DNA of 64,000 nt from Petropleomorpha daqingensis (GTDB lineage: Bacteria > Actinomycetota > Actinomycetes > Mycobacteriales > Geodermatophilaceae): positions 1,860,001 to 1,924,000 of the forward strand of contig NZ_JACBZT010000001.1 of NCBI RefSeq assembly GCF_013408985.1, given 5' to 3'. Shown here piece after piece: positions 52,067-61,014 of this stretch. The number at the start of each line of letters is the position of its first letter. Positions within the stretch are counted from its first letter, which is position 1. Under the pieces are notes generated by a model that was not told the DNA's origin, searched no databases, and saw only the letters and a program-made list of their open reading frames with translations. The position numbers and the translations under genes are program-made.

Positions 52067-53344
52067 ATGGACCACACCAGCACACGGAGATCCCCGCGCA
52101 CGTCGAGGGCGGCGCGAGGCCTGACGGTCACCGCGTCGGCCGTTCTGCTCCTCGCTGCCCTGCCGGCGGGGGTCGCCGCTGCGGGCGGCGGGCACACCTG
52201 GGTGGTCCACCCCGGTGAGTCGATCCAGGCCGCCGTCGACCAGGCGGCGTCCGGCGACACGATCAAGATCGAGGCGGGCACCTACCAGGAGGCCGTCTGC
52301 GTCGACCACAAGGGCCTGACCATCGAGGGTGCGGGCCGGGACGCCACGAAGATCGTCTGGCCGGACTGGACGACGCCGGCCGACCTCCCCGACGTCGCGT
52401 CGACGCCCTGCTGGGAGGCCCAGAACAGCGTCGACCCCGAGAGCGACCCGAACACGCTCAAGGACGACGTCTCCGGGATCTTCTTCCTCGACCCCGACGA
52501 ACCGGTCCGGGTGACGTTCCTGTCGACCTGGAACCACCCGGCCAGCGGGATCGCCGCGTGGGGGGCCGATGGCTTCCGGGTCTACAAGACCAAGGGCCAC
52601 GGGCACGACCGCTACGGCATCCTGGCGGCCGACTCGACCCATACCCGCATCATCCGCAACATCGAGGAGGGGGTCGACCGGGGCACCGCGGACCAGCCCA
52701 ACAGCGGCACCGCCGGCATCGGGATCACCGATTCGGCCGAGGCCTACGCCGACGTCGTCACCAACGACGTCGAGGGCTACAACGTCGGCGTCTTCGTCCG
52801 CGAGGCCCGCACCGGCATCATCCGGCACAACTACATCGCCGGGAACTGCGTCGGCATGCTGATCTTCGACGACGCCGCCACCGAGGTGCCCGACGCCACT
52901 CGCAACGTCCGGGCCGGCGACTGGACGGTCCGGGCCAACGAGTCCACCGCGAACGACCGCTTCTGCCTGGCCGGCGTCGGCGAGGTGCAGGCGGCCCTGC
53001 GGGTCTCGGGCACCGGCATGGCGGTGGTCAACGCCGACTACGTGAGCATCTACGACAACAAGATCCACGACAACGTGCCGGCCGTGGACCCGTCGACGCT
53101 GCAGTTCCCGGCCGCGGGCCTGGCGCTGCTGACTCTGCCCCCGTTCAACAATCCCCAGAACGTCGACCCCGGACCCGTCGAGAACGTGGAGGTGCTGAGC
53201 AACAACATCCTCGGCAACACCCCGGTCGACATCCTGCGCGGCTGGCCGCCGCCGCTGGACCAGCAGTTCCCACCGGTCGGGAAGGGCATCTCGATCCGCG
53301 GCAACAACTGCGAGACCAGCATCCCGGCGTCCGTCTGCGGCTGA
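52067..53344 (+). CDS. secreted right-handed parallel beta-helix protein (paralogue)
   Basis: The 425-residue protein has a signal peptide (GLTVTASAVLLLAALPAGVA), then PbH1-type repeats (IQAAVDQAASGDTIKIEAGT, GHGHDRYGILAADSTHTRII, YNVGVFVREARTGIIRHN). It aligns along its length with the 45174 protein but lacks part of its C-terminal Pro/Asn-rich stretch. Role: extracellular polysaccharide binding or processing, inferred from fold. ATG 52067 is favoured over 52055 by the SD. Confidence 0.85.
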   Translation: MDHTSTRRSPRTSRAARGLTVTASAVLLLAALPAGVAAAGGGHTWVVHPGESIQAAVDQAASGDTIKIEAGTYQEAVCVDHKGLTIEGAGRDATKIVWPDWTTPADLPDVASTPCWEAQNSVDPESDPNTLKDDVSGIFFLDPDEPVRVTFLSTWNHPASGIAAWGADGFRVYKTKGHGHDRYGILAADSTHTRIIRNIEEGVDRGTADQPNSGTAGIGITDSAEAYADVVTNDVEGYNVGVFVREARTGIIRHNYIAGNCVGMLIFDDAATEVPDATRNVRAGDWTVRANESTANDRFCLAGVGEVQAALRVSGTGMAVVNADYVSIYDNKIHDNVPAVDPSTLQFPAAGLALLTLPPFNNPQNVDPGPVENVEVLSNNILGNTPVDILRGWPPPLDQQFPPVGKGISIRGNNCETSIPASVCG

Positions 53345-53356
53345 CGGGCCGGCGTG

Positions 53357-53391
53357 CCGGAGGCCCTCCGCCTGCACAGGAGGGCCTCCGG
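53357..53391. terminator. bidirectional terminator hairpin
   Basis: CCGGAGGCCCTCC and GGAGGGCCTCCGG (13-bp perfect arms) with a 9-base loop lie between stops at 53344 and 53400. Confidence 0.8.
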
Positions 53392-53399
53392 TGCGTCCG

Positions 53400-54056
53400 C
53401 TACCTCCGGCGGCCCAGGAGCCAGCCGATCGCGACACCGAAGACCGTGAGCAGCGCGCCGACGCCAGCACCCAGCAGAAACGTCTGCACGTCGCTGCCAC
53501 CGGCCGGAGCAGCAGCGGCCCGGCCGGTGAAGACCTGGGGAGCCTCGGCAGCAGAAGGCTCGGCGACGGCCTCCGAAGCGGTCGGCCGGGCCGACGGCGC
53601 CGACCGGATCGGTACGACGGCGCCGGTCAGCTCGGCGTCGATCGCCTTGAAGAACTGCCCGGCCATCCGCTTGGCCACGCCGGTCATCATCCGCTGCCCC
53701 ACGCCGGCCACCGGGCCGCCGACCACGGCGTCCGCCGAGTAGGTCAGCGTCGTGGAGTCCCCATCGGGAGCCAGGGTGATCGTCACCGTCGCCCGCACCT
53801 GCCCCGGCGCACCCGCGCCCGAGGCGTGCATGACGTAGGACGTCGGCCGGTCCTGGTTGGTCAGCCGGACCTCGCCGGCGTAGGTGCCGCGGATCGCGCC
53901 GACCCCGACCGAGACGTTCATCTTGTACTCGTCCGCGCCGGTCTTCTCGAGCGATTCGCAGCCCGGGATCGTCCGCGCCAGCACCGCCGGGTCGGTGATC
54001 ACCGACCAGACCCGCTCGGGGTCCGCGTGCAGCACCGCAGAGCCGTCGAGGTTCAC
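53400..54056 (-). CDS. CoxG-like SRPBCC protein with C-terminal membrane anchor
   Basis: The 218-residue CO-dehydrogenase-G-family protein has GSAVLHADPERVWSVITDP, CESLEKTGADEYKMNVSV and QFFKAIDAEL. An Ala-rich linker and one C-terminal TM helix (FLLGAGVGALLTVFGVAIGW) then RRR follow. CoxG members recruit or mature molybdenum hydroxylases at the membrane. GTG 54056 overlaps the large-subunit stop. Confidence 0.88.
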   Translation of the reverse strand: MNLDGSAVLHADPERVWSVITDPAVLARTIPGCESLEKTGADEYKMNVSVGVGAIRGTYAGEVRLTNQDRPTSYVMHASGAGAPGQVRATVTITLAPDGDSTTLTYSADAVVGGPVAGVGQRMMTGVAKRMAGQFFKAIDAELTGAVVPIRSAPSARPTASEAVAEPSAAEAPQVFTGRAAAAPAGGSDVQTFLLGAGVGALLTVFGVAIGWLLGRRR

Positions 54057-56461
54057 GCCAGAACTCCCGTCCCCCGAGCAGTCCGCTCGGCATCTTCGTC
54101 GCGCATCAGGTCGTACAGCTCGGTCGGCGAGATCGGCATCGAGGCGATCCGCCGTCCCGTCGCGTCCTCGATCGCCGAGGCGATCGCCGCCGTCCCGGGG
54201 ATGACCCCGGCCTCGCCGGCGCCCTTCAGCCCCAGCGGGTTGAGAGGGGACGGCGTCTGCTGGTGGTCGATCCGCACGTCGGGCACCTCGGAGGCGTACG
54301 GCATCAGGAAGTCCATGAACGAGGCGTTCTGCAGCTGCCCGTCGCGGTCGTAGGCCATCCGCTCGTACAGCGCGCCGCCGACGCCCTGCGCGACGCCGCC
54401 GTGCACCTGCCCCTCGACGATCATCGGGTTCACGATGTTGCCGCAGTCGTGGACGACGGCGTAGTCCACGACGTCGATCTCCCACGTCGCCGGGTCGATC
54501 TCCACCACCGCGGCGTGCGCGCCCGAGGCGAAGGTCGAGCGGATCGGCGAGTAGTAGTCGCGGTGCTCCAGCCCGGGGGCATCTCCCTCGGCCACGGGCG
54601 GCTTGTCGTCGGACGACGTCGTCGCGAACTGCGTCGCCTGCTTGGCGGCCTCGTCGAACGCGTACCGCAGCGGGTTGGACAGCACGGCGACGGTGCGCAG
54701 CGGGATCGACGCCCCCGGCGTCCCGCGGACCTGGACGACGCCGTCGGCGATCTCCAGGTCCTCCGGGTTGGCCTCCAGGACGTCGGCCGCGATCCGGATG
54801 GCCTTGTCCCGCACGCCCCGGGCCGCCAGCGCGATGGCGTTGCCGCTCATCACCGCGGCCCTCGAGGCGAACGTGCCCACGGCGTAGCCGAACCGCCGCG
54901 TGTCCCCCGTCGTCACCTCGACGTCCTCGATCGGCACCCCCAGCTCGGTGGCGACGATCTGGGCGAACACCGTCTCGTGGCCCTGCCCCTGCGAGGTCAG
55001 CCCCGTCGACACGAGCACCTTGCCGCTGCCGAGGACCTGCACGTGCCCGCCCTCGTAGGGGCCGGGCCCGGTCCCCTCCACGTAGAGCGCCATGCCGATG
55101 CCCAGCAACTTCCCCCGCTCGGCGGCATCGCGCCGACGGGCCTCCATCGAATCCCAGCCGACCAGCGCGGTCAGCTTGGACAGCAGCCCCGGGTAGTCGC
55201 CCGAGTCGTAGATGACCGGCCGGCCGTCCTGGAACGTCAGGTGGTGGTCGTAGGGGAACTGGTCGGGCTGGATCAGGTTGCGCTCGCGCACGACGGCCCG
55301 GTCCAGCCCGAGGGCGTCCGCGATGCGGTCCATCGTCCGTTCCATCGCGTAGCAGCCCTGCGGCCGCCCGGCACCGCGGTACGGCGTCACGATGACGGTG
55401 TTGGTGTAGACGCTCTCGACCTTCACCCGGTAGGTCGGGATCGCGTACGGCCCGACCAGCTGGGTCGCGGTGACGATCGGCACGATGATCCCGTAGGGCG
55501 TGTACGCGCCGTTGTCGTGCCAGATGTGCACGTCGAGCGCCGTCACGCGGCCCTCGTCGTCGTAGCCGACGGTGATCTCCTGCCGCTGCTGGCGCTCGTG
55601 GGCGCTGGAGATGAAGTGCTCGCGGCGGTCCTCCGCCCACTTCACCTCCTGGCCGAGCGCGATCGCGGCCATCGGCACCAGCAGCTCCTCCGGCCACGGG
55701 TGCACGATCTTCACGCCGAAGCCGCCGCCGACGTCCGGCGCGATGACCTCGACCTTGTCCAGCGACAGCTCGAGCTTGGCCGCGATCGCCGCGCGCACCG
55801 ACGTCGCCGCCTGGGTGCTGGAGTAGACCCGCAGCGAGCGGTCGTCAGCGTCCCACCGGGCGTGCACGCCCTTGCCCTCCATCGGCGTGCAGGCGCTGCG
55901 CTCGATGTACTGGGTGAAGGACAGCGTGTTCACGGAGCCGGCCAGCGCCGCCTCGACGTCGCCGGTCTCCTGGTGGTGGACGGCGGCGACGTTGTCCGGC
56001 ACGTCCTCGTGGACGACGGCCTTCGCCTCGCGAGCGCCGTCCACCCCGACGACGACCGGGAGCTCCTCGTACGTGACGACGATCTTCTCGGCGGCGTCCT
56101 CGGCGAGGTACCGGTCGGTGGCGACCACCATCGCGACCGGCTCGCCGACGTGGTTGACCACGCCGTTGGCCAGCGGGTAGCCGGTGCGCGGCGCGTGCAG
56201 CTGCGGATGGGGGATGAGCACCGGCAGCGGCTCGGCCATCGGGCCGGTGAGGTCCTCGTAGGTGTAGATCGCGACCAGGCCCTCGACGTCCAGCGCCTCG
56301 TCGACGTCGATGCCGATCACCCGGGCGTGCGCGTGCGGGCTGCGCACGAAGGCCGCGGCCAGCGCGCCGGAGCCGATGTCGTCGAGGTAGCGGCCCTTGC
56401 CGGTGATCAGCCGGGCGTCCTCGCGGCGGCGGACCGGCTCACCGAACAGCCTGGTGGTCAT
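54053..56461 (-). CDS. xanthine dehydrogenase-family molybdenum hydroxylase, large subunit
   Basis: The 802-residue molybdopterin subunit has APDVGGGFGVKIVHPWPEE, PYRGAGRPQGCYAMER and the catalytic Glu in LKGAGEAGVIPG. The active loop lacks the AYxCSFR motif of form I CO dehydrogenase, so a heterocycle or aldehyde is the likelier substrate. The UraA-like permease gene next door suggests a pyrimidine or purine. ATG 56461. Confidence 0.92.
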   Translation of the reverse strand: MTTRLFGEPVRRREDARLITGKGRYLDDIGSGALAAAFVRSPHAHARVIGIDVDEALDVEGLVAIYTYEDLTGPMAEPLPVLIPHPQLHAPRTGYPLANGVVNHVGEPVAMVVATDRYLAEDAAEKIVVTYEELPVVVGVDGAREAKAVVHEDVPDNVAAVHHQETGDVEAALAGSVNTLSFTQYIERSACTPMEGKGVHARWDADDRSLRVYSSTQAATSVRAAIAAKLELSLDKVEVIAPDVGGGFGVKIVHPWPEELLVPMAAIALGQEVKWAEDRREHFISSAHERQQRQEITVGYDDEGRVTALDVHIWHDNGAYTPYGIIVPIVTATQLVGPYAIPTYRVKVESVYTNTVIVTPYRGAGRPQGCYAMERTMDRIADALGLDRAVVRERNLIQPDQFPYDHHLTFQDGRPVIYDSGDYPGLLSKLTALVGWDSMEARRRDAAERGKLLGIGMALYVEGTGPGPYEGGHVQVLGSGKVLVSTGLTSQGQGHETVFAQIVATELGVPIEDVEVTTGDTRRFGYAVGTFASRAAVMSGNAIALAARGVRDKAIRIAADVLEANPEDLEIADGVVQVRGTPGASIPLRTVAVLSNPLRYAFDEAAKQATQFATTSSDDKPPVAEGDAPGLEHRDYYSPIRSTFASGAHAAVVEIDPATWEIDVVDYAVVHDCGNIVNPMIVEGQVHGGVAQGVGGALYERMAYDRDGQLQNASFMDFLMPYASEVPDVRIDHQQTPSPLNPLGLKGAGEAGVIPGTAAIASAIEDATGRRIASMPISPTELYDLMRDEDAERTARGTGVLA

Positions 56462-56973
56462 CGGTCGCCGTCCTGCATGGTGGCGGCGGCGTGCCGGACG
56501 GCCTTCTTGATGTTGGCGTATCCGGTGCACCGGCAGAGGTTGCCGCCGACGATCTCGTCGACCTCCTCCTCGGTGATCTCCGCCGACCGGTCGCGGTCCT
56601 CGAGCCCGGCCTTGATCGTCATCAGGAAGCCCGGCGTGCAGAACCCGCACTGCAGGGCGTGGCACTCGCGGAACGCCTCCTGCACCGGGTGCAGCTTCTG
56701 CCCGCCCTGCCCGTCGTCGGTCGCGAGCCCCTCGACGGTCTGGATCTCGGAGCCGGCGGCCTGGACGGCGAGCATCAGGCAGGAGCGCATCGGCCGGCCG
56801 TCGACCAGCACCGTGCAGGCGCCGCAGACGCCGTGCTCGCAGCCGACGTGCGTGCCGGTCAGCCCGAGGTCGTGGCGCAGCGCGTCGGACAGCAGCCGGC
56901 GCACCGGCACGGTCACCTCGTGCGGCACGCCGTTCACGGTCAGGACGACGTCCCGCTCCACGTCCACGGTCAC
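56458..56973 (-). CDS. molybdenum hydroxylase [2Fe-2S] subunit
   Basis: The 171-residue small subunit has the plant-type cluster motif CEHGVCGACTVLVDG...C and the second cluster motif CGFCTPGF...CRCTGY. It passes electrons from the molybdenum site to FAD. GTG 56973 overlaps the FAD-subunit stop, and its own stop overlaps the large-subunit start. Confidence 0.95.
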   Translation of the reverse strand: MTVDVERDVVLTVNGVPHEVTVPVRRLLSDALRHDLGLTGTHVGCEHGVCGACTVLVDGRPMRSCLMLAVQAAGSEIQTVEGLATDDGQGGQKLHPVQEAFRECHALQCGFCTPGFLMTIKAGLEDRDRSAEITEEEVDEIVGGNLCRCTGYANIKKAVRHAAATMQDGDR

Positions 56974-57842
56974 GCGCGTCCCCCTGCCTCGGCGGCCGCT
57001 GCGGCCAGCGTTCGTTCGGTGAGCACCCCGACGAGCAGGCGCCGGTAGTCGGCGCTGGCGTGGATGTCGGTGTCGGGCTCGACCAGGCTCTGCGCCAGCG
57101 CGGCGGCCTTGCCCCAGTCGGCGGAGTCGACCGGCGACCCGACGACGGCCTCGGTGAGGTCGTGCACCTCGGGCACCAGGCCGACGGAGATGTAGGAGGC
57201 GCGGACGGCGGACACGCGCCGGTCGGCGTCCAGGGTGACGACGACGCCGGCGCCGCAGACCGCGTAGTCGCCCTTGCGGCGGGCCACCTCGGCGAACGCG
57301 GTGCCCGAGCGCGCCGGCAGCGCCGGGAAGAAGGCGGAGGTGACGACGGCGGGGCCGTGCACCGAGGTCTCGAGCGGGCCGACGAACAGGTCGGACCACG
57401 AGATCGTCTCGACGCCGGAGGGCGTGGCCACGGTGACCGAGCCGTCGGTCAGGGCGAGGACGGAGGTCATCTCGCCGGAGGGGTCGGCGTGCGCGATGGA
57501 GCCGACCGTCGTCCCGCGGTTGCGGATCGCGGGGTGGGCGACGTTCGCCGTCGCCCGGGCCAGCAGCGGCTGGACCCGGGCGGCGGCGTCGTCGTGGAGC
57601 AGGGCGTTGTGCCGGACGAGCGCACCGACCCGCACGCCGTCCCCGGTGGCCTCGACGGTGTCGAGACCGGGCACCTTGTTGATGTCGACCAGGGTCGTCG
57701 GTGCCGCCAGCCGCATCAACAGCAGCGGCAGCAGCGACTGACCACCGGCCAGCACCTTGGCGCCCTCACCCTCGTCGGCGAGGACCGCGAGGGCCTCGTC
57801 GAGGGTGCCGGGGTCGGCGTAGCGGAACGGTGCCGGTTTCAC
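56970..57842 (-). CDS. molybdenum hydroxylase FAD subunit
   Basis: The 290-residue FAD-binding subunit (CoxM/XdhB type) has AGGQSLLPLLLMR and TTVGSIAHADPSGEM. The order FAD, Fe-S, Mo, CoxG is a standard four-gene module. GTG 57842 lies 14 bases after the permease stop. Confidence 0.93.
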   Translation of the reverse strand: MKPAPFRYADPGTLDEALAVLADEGEGAKVLAGGQSLLPLLLMRLAAPTTLVDINKVPGLDTVEATGDGVRVGALVRHNALLHDDAAARVQPLLARATANVAHPAIRNRGTTVGSIAHADPSGEMTSVLALTDGSVTVATPSGVETISWSDLFVGPLETSVHGPAVVTSAFFPALPARSGTAFAEVARRKGDYAVCGAGVVVTLDADRRVSAVRASYISVGLVPEVHDLTEAVVGSPVDSADWGKAAALAQSLVEPDTDIHASADYRRLLVGVLTERTLAAAAAEAGGRA

Positions 57843-57856
57843 TGGTGGAGCGTGCC

Positions 57857-59341
57857 CTATCGGTTGTTGTGCGGGGTACCCGGACGGCCGACCTGGTCGA
57901 CCGACGACGGGTCGGGCGACTCGTAGTCGGCACCGGTCTCGCTGACCTCGTGGACGCCGAACTCGCCGACCGCCGGACCGGTGCCGCCGTAGTAGCCGGC
58001 CTCGCTGCGCAGCGCGGTCCGCATCTCCTCCGGGGCCAGGACACGGGCGACGTGCCAGCCGACGACCGCCACGATCGTGCCGAGCGCGATGCCCGACAGC
58101 GAGAAGGTGTCGCTGAACACCAGGGCGACGCCACCGATCCCGATGATGATCCCGGCCGCCAGCGGCACCAGGTTGATCGGGTTGGCGAAGTCGACCCGGT
58201 TCTCCTTCCAGATCTTCGCGCCGAGCAGGCCGATCATCCCGTAGAGGATCACCGTGATCCCGCCGAGGACGCCGCCCGGGGTCGCCGCGACGAGCGCGCC
58301 GAACTTCGGGCACAGACCCAGCAGGATCGCCACGATCGCGGCCACGTAGTAGGCAGCCGTGGAGTACACGCGGGTGGCGGCCATGACGCCGATGTTCTCG
58401 GCGTACGTGGTGGTCGGCGAGCCGCCGACCGAGCTGGCGACCACGGTGCCCACACCGTCGGCGAGGATCGCCCGACCCAGCATCGGGTCGAGGTCGCGCT
58501 TGGTCATCTCGCTGACCGCCTTGACGTGCCCGGCGTTCTCCGCGATCAGGGCGATGACGGCCGGCAGCACGAGCAGGGCGAAGTTGAACGAGAAGTGCGG
58601 CGCGGTCAGGGGCGGGAAGCCGATCCAGTCGGCCTTGCCCACGCCGCTGAAGTCGGTGCGGAAGTGGTCGATCTGCTCGCCGTTGCTGCTGCCGGTGATC
58701 GAGTGGATCTGGCCGAACGCCTTGTCGAAGATCCACGACACGAGGTAGCCGAAGACCAGCCCGAGCAGGATCGAGATGCGGGCCCAGAACCCGCGCAGCA
58801 CCAGCGAGCAGACGATGACGAAAGCCATGGTCAGCAGCGCCACCCACTGGTCCTGCGGCCAGTAGATGCCGGCCACGACCGGCGCGAGGTTGAAACCGAT
58901 CAGCATGACCACGGCGCCGGTGACGGCCGGGGGCAGGACACGGTGCACGACCCCGGCGCCCGCGAAGTGGATGATCAGACCGACGATCGCCAGGACGGCG
59001 CCGGCGATCAGGATCGAGCCGACGACGTCGGAGCTGTCGCCGCCCTGGGCGCGGATGGCCGCGACGCCGCCGACGAACGAGGCGCTGGTGCCGAGGTAGC
59101 TGGGGATCTTCCCGGCGACGATGAGCAGGAAGATGATCGTCGCGATCCCGCTCATCATGATCGCCAGGTTCGGGTTCAGGCCCATGACGATCGGGAAGAC
59201 GAAGGTCGCGCCGAACATGGCGACCACGTGCTGGGCACCGATGCCGATGGTGCGAGGCCACGTCAGCCGTTCGTCCGGCGCGACGGCCTCACCGATCGGC
59301 GGGGTCTTGCCGTCCCCGTAGAGCTTCCAACTGAACGCCAT
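57857..59341 (-). CDS. NCS2-family uracil/xanthine permease (UraA-like)
   Basis: The 494-residue permease has about 14 membrane segments, the AQHVVAMFGAT motif, AENAGHVKAVSE and GGSPTTTYAENIGVMA. The last resembles UraA-type uracil permeases more than xanthine transporters. A charged C-terminal tail follows. ATG 59341 is favoured by a GAGGAGG SD; a GTG at 59362 would add seven residues. It is the first gene of the catabolic operon. Confidence 0.92.
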   Translation of the reverse strand: MAFSWKLYGDGKTPPIGEAVAPDERLTWPRTIGIGAQHVVAMFGATFVFPIVMGLNPNLAIMMSGIATIIFLLIVAGKIPSYLGTSASFVGGVAAIRAQGGDSSDVVGSILIAGAVLAIVGLIIHFAGAGVVHRVLPPAVTGAVVMLIGFNLAPVVAGIYWPQDQWVALLTMAFVIVCSLVLRGFWARISILLGLVFGYLVSWIFDKAFGQIHSITGSSNGEQIDHFRTDFSGVGKADWIGFPPLTAPHFSFNFALLVLPAVIALIAENAGHVKAVSEMTKRDLDPMLGRAILADGVGTVVASSVGGSPTTTYAENIGVMAATRVYSTAAYYVAAIVAILLGLCPKFGALVAATPGGVLGGITVILYGMIGLLGAKIWKENRVDFANPINLVPLAAGIIIGIGGVALVFSDTFSLSGIALGTIVAVVGWHVARVLAPEEMRTALRSEAGYYGGTGPAVGEFGVHEVSETGADYESPDPSSVDQVGRPGTPHNNR

Positions 59342-59413
59342 GAGTGCCTCCTCGACACGCATTCCGACTCGATCCGGTGTCGGTCAACAGGCGTTGCCGG
59401 ACCGGGCGGCGTC

Positions 59414-59433
59414 ACTGTGTCACCACGCACAGT
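59414..59433. promoter_or_regulatory. inverted repeat in divergent permease / FdrA promoter gap
   Basis: ACTGTG-TCACCACG-CACAGT, with outer CCGGG/CCCGG, lies between the minus-strand permease (start 59341) and the plus-strand FdrA-like gene. A second, imperfect GTGCTAA...TTATTGCAC repeat follows at 59452-59471. These are likely operator sites for a local regulator not encoded in the window. Confidence 0.45.
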
Positions 59434-59520
59434 CCCGGCGGAAGTACCTCAGTGCTAAATCGTTATTGCACGTTCGGGCGATACTTCACCGCTGAGAAAC
59501 CTACGACTACGGTCGTGGTC

Positions 59521-61014
59521 GTGGCAGCTCCACCGACCGGCGTCCGCTCCGTCGTCCTCCGCTCCGGCGTCTACGCCGACTCCGTGAAGCTCATGCAGGT
59601 CAGCCGGGACGTCGGCGCGACCGAGGGCGTCACCGGCGTCCTGGTCGCGATGGCCACGCCGCTGAACCTCGAGATCGCCGAGAACATGGGCCTGGCCCCC
59701 GACGAGGAGGCCTCGCCGGAGCAGTTGCTCATCGCGATCCGGGCCACGGACGACGCCGCCCTGGCCGCCGCGACCGCCGCCGTCGACGCCGCGCTGGCCG
59801 CCCGGGAGCGGTCCTCCGCGACCGCCGCGACCATCCCGCTGCGCACGATCGGCGCCGGCCTGGACGAGCTGCCGGTCGACACCGAGGCGCTGGCGATCAT
59901 CAGCGTGCCCGGGCAGTACGCCGTCGCCGAGGCCGCCGACGCGATCGCCGCCGGACGCAGCGTCCTGGTCTTCTCCGACGGCGTCCCGGTCGAGCACGAG
60001 GTGCTGCTCAAGCGCGCCGCGCACGACGCCGGCGTGCTGGTCATGGGCCCCGACTGCGGCACCGCGATCGTCTCCGGCGTCGCGCTGGGCTTCGCCAACG
60101 TCGTCCGGCCCGGTCCCGTCGGGCTGGTCGCGGCCAGCGGCACCGGCGCGCAGCAGGTGTCCTGCCTGCTCGACGCGGCCGGCGTCGGCGTCTCGCACGT
60201 GCTCGGTGTCGGCGGCCGTGACCTCAAGGCCGAGGTCGGCGGGCTGGCCACGCTCGACGCCCTGGCCGCCCTCGACGCCGACCCCGCCACCGAGCGGGTG
60301 CTGCTGGTCTCCAAGCCGCCGGCGCCCGCCGTCGCCGAGGCCGTGCGCGCGGCCGCCGACGGGCTGAGCGTGCCGGTCCGCGACGCGGTGCTCTCGGCCG
60401 ACGCGCCCGACCTCACCGCCGCCGTCGAGGGGCTGCTGGCCGACATGGGCCGCGAGGTGCCGGCCTGGCCGTCGCGCCCGGGGCCGGACGAGAAGGCCGT
60501 GCCGGGCGCCGTCCTCAAGGGGTTCTTCTCCGGCGGCACGCTGGCCGACGAGGCGATGCTGCTGGCCTCGCCGGCGCTCGGCGAGATCCGCTCGAACATC
60601 CCGCTGCGCCCGGAGCTCGACCTCGGGACGGACCTGGCCGCCCCGGGTCACGTCGTCGTCGACTTCGGGGACGACGCGCTGACCGTCGGCCGCGCGCACC
60701 CGATGATCGACCCCACGCTGCGGCTCGAGGCGATCAGCAACCTGGCCGCCCGGCGCGAGCCGGCGGTGCTGCTGCTCGACGTCGTCCTCGGGTACGGCGC
60801 CGACCCCGACCCGGCGCACTCGCTGGTCCCGGCGCTGACCGCGGCCCGCCGCCACGTACCGCTGCCCGTCGTCGTCGCGCTGATCGGGACCGAGGGCGAT
60901 CCGCAGGGCTGGAGCCGCCAGGCCGACGCGCTGGCCGCCGCCGGTGCCGCGGTCTTCGCCTCGAACGCGCAGGCCACCCGCTACGCCCTCGACCTGCTGG
61001 GAGGCGCCCGATGA
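59521..61014 (+). CDS. fdrA: FdrA-like protein (AllF-type, acyl-CoA synthetase fold)
   Basis: The 497-residue protein has two succinyl-CoA-synthetase-like halves (VMGPDCGTAIVSGVALGFAN; SGTGAQQVSCLLDAAG; ALIGTEGDPQGWSRQ). In enterobacteria FdrA, together with the DUF1116 and DUF2877 proteins, has been linked to oxamate carbamoyltransferase in allantoin breakdown. GTG 59521 or 59515 fit a leaderless start after TACGGT/TACGAC. Overlaps the next gene by ATGA. Confidence 0.87.
   Translation: MAAPPTGVRSVVLRSGVYADSVKLMQVSRDVGATEGVTGVLVAMATPLNLEIAENMGLAPDEEASPEQLLIAIRATDDAALAAATAAVDAALAARERSSATAATIPLRTIGAGLDELPVDTEALAIISVPGQYAVAEAADAIAAGRSVLVFSDGVPVEHEVLLKRAAHDAGVLVMGPDCGTAIVSGVALGFANVVRPGPVGLVAASGTGAQQVSCLLDAAGVGVSHVLGVGGRDLKAEVGGLATLDALAALDADPATERVLLVSKPPAPAVAEAVRAAADGLSVPVRDAVLSADAPDLTAAVEGLLADMGREVPAWPSRPGPDEKAVPGAVLKGFFSGGTLADEAMLLASPALGEIRSNIPLRPELDLGTDLAAPGHVVVDFGDDALTVGRAHPMIDPTLRLEAISNLAARREPAVLLLDVVLGYGADPDPAHSLVPALTAARRHVPLPVVVALIGTEGDPQGWSRQADALAAAGAAVFASNAQATRYALDLLGGAR

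Noticed and set aside
54053-56461. True CO dehydrogenase (CoxL form I)
   Set aside because: The active loop reads PYRGAGRP, without the Cys-containing AYxCSFR signature, and the neighbours are nucleobase-type genes.
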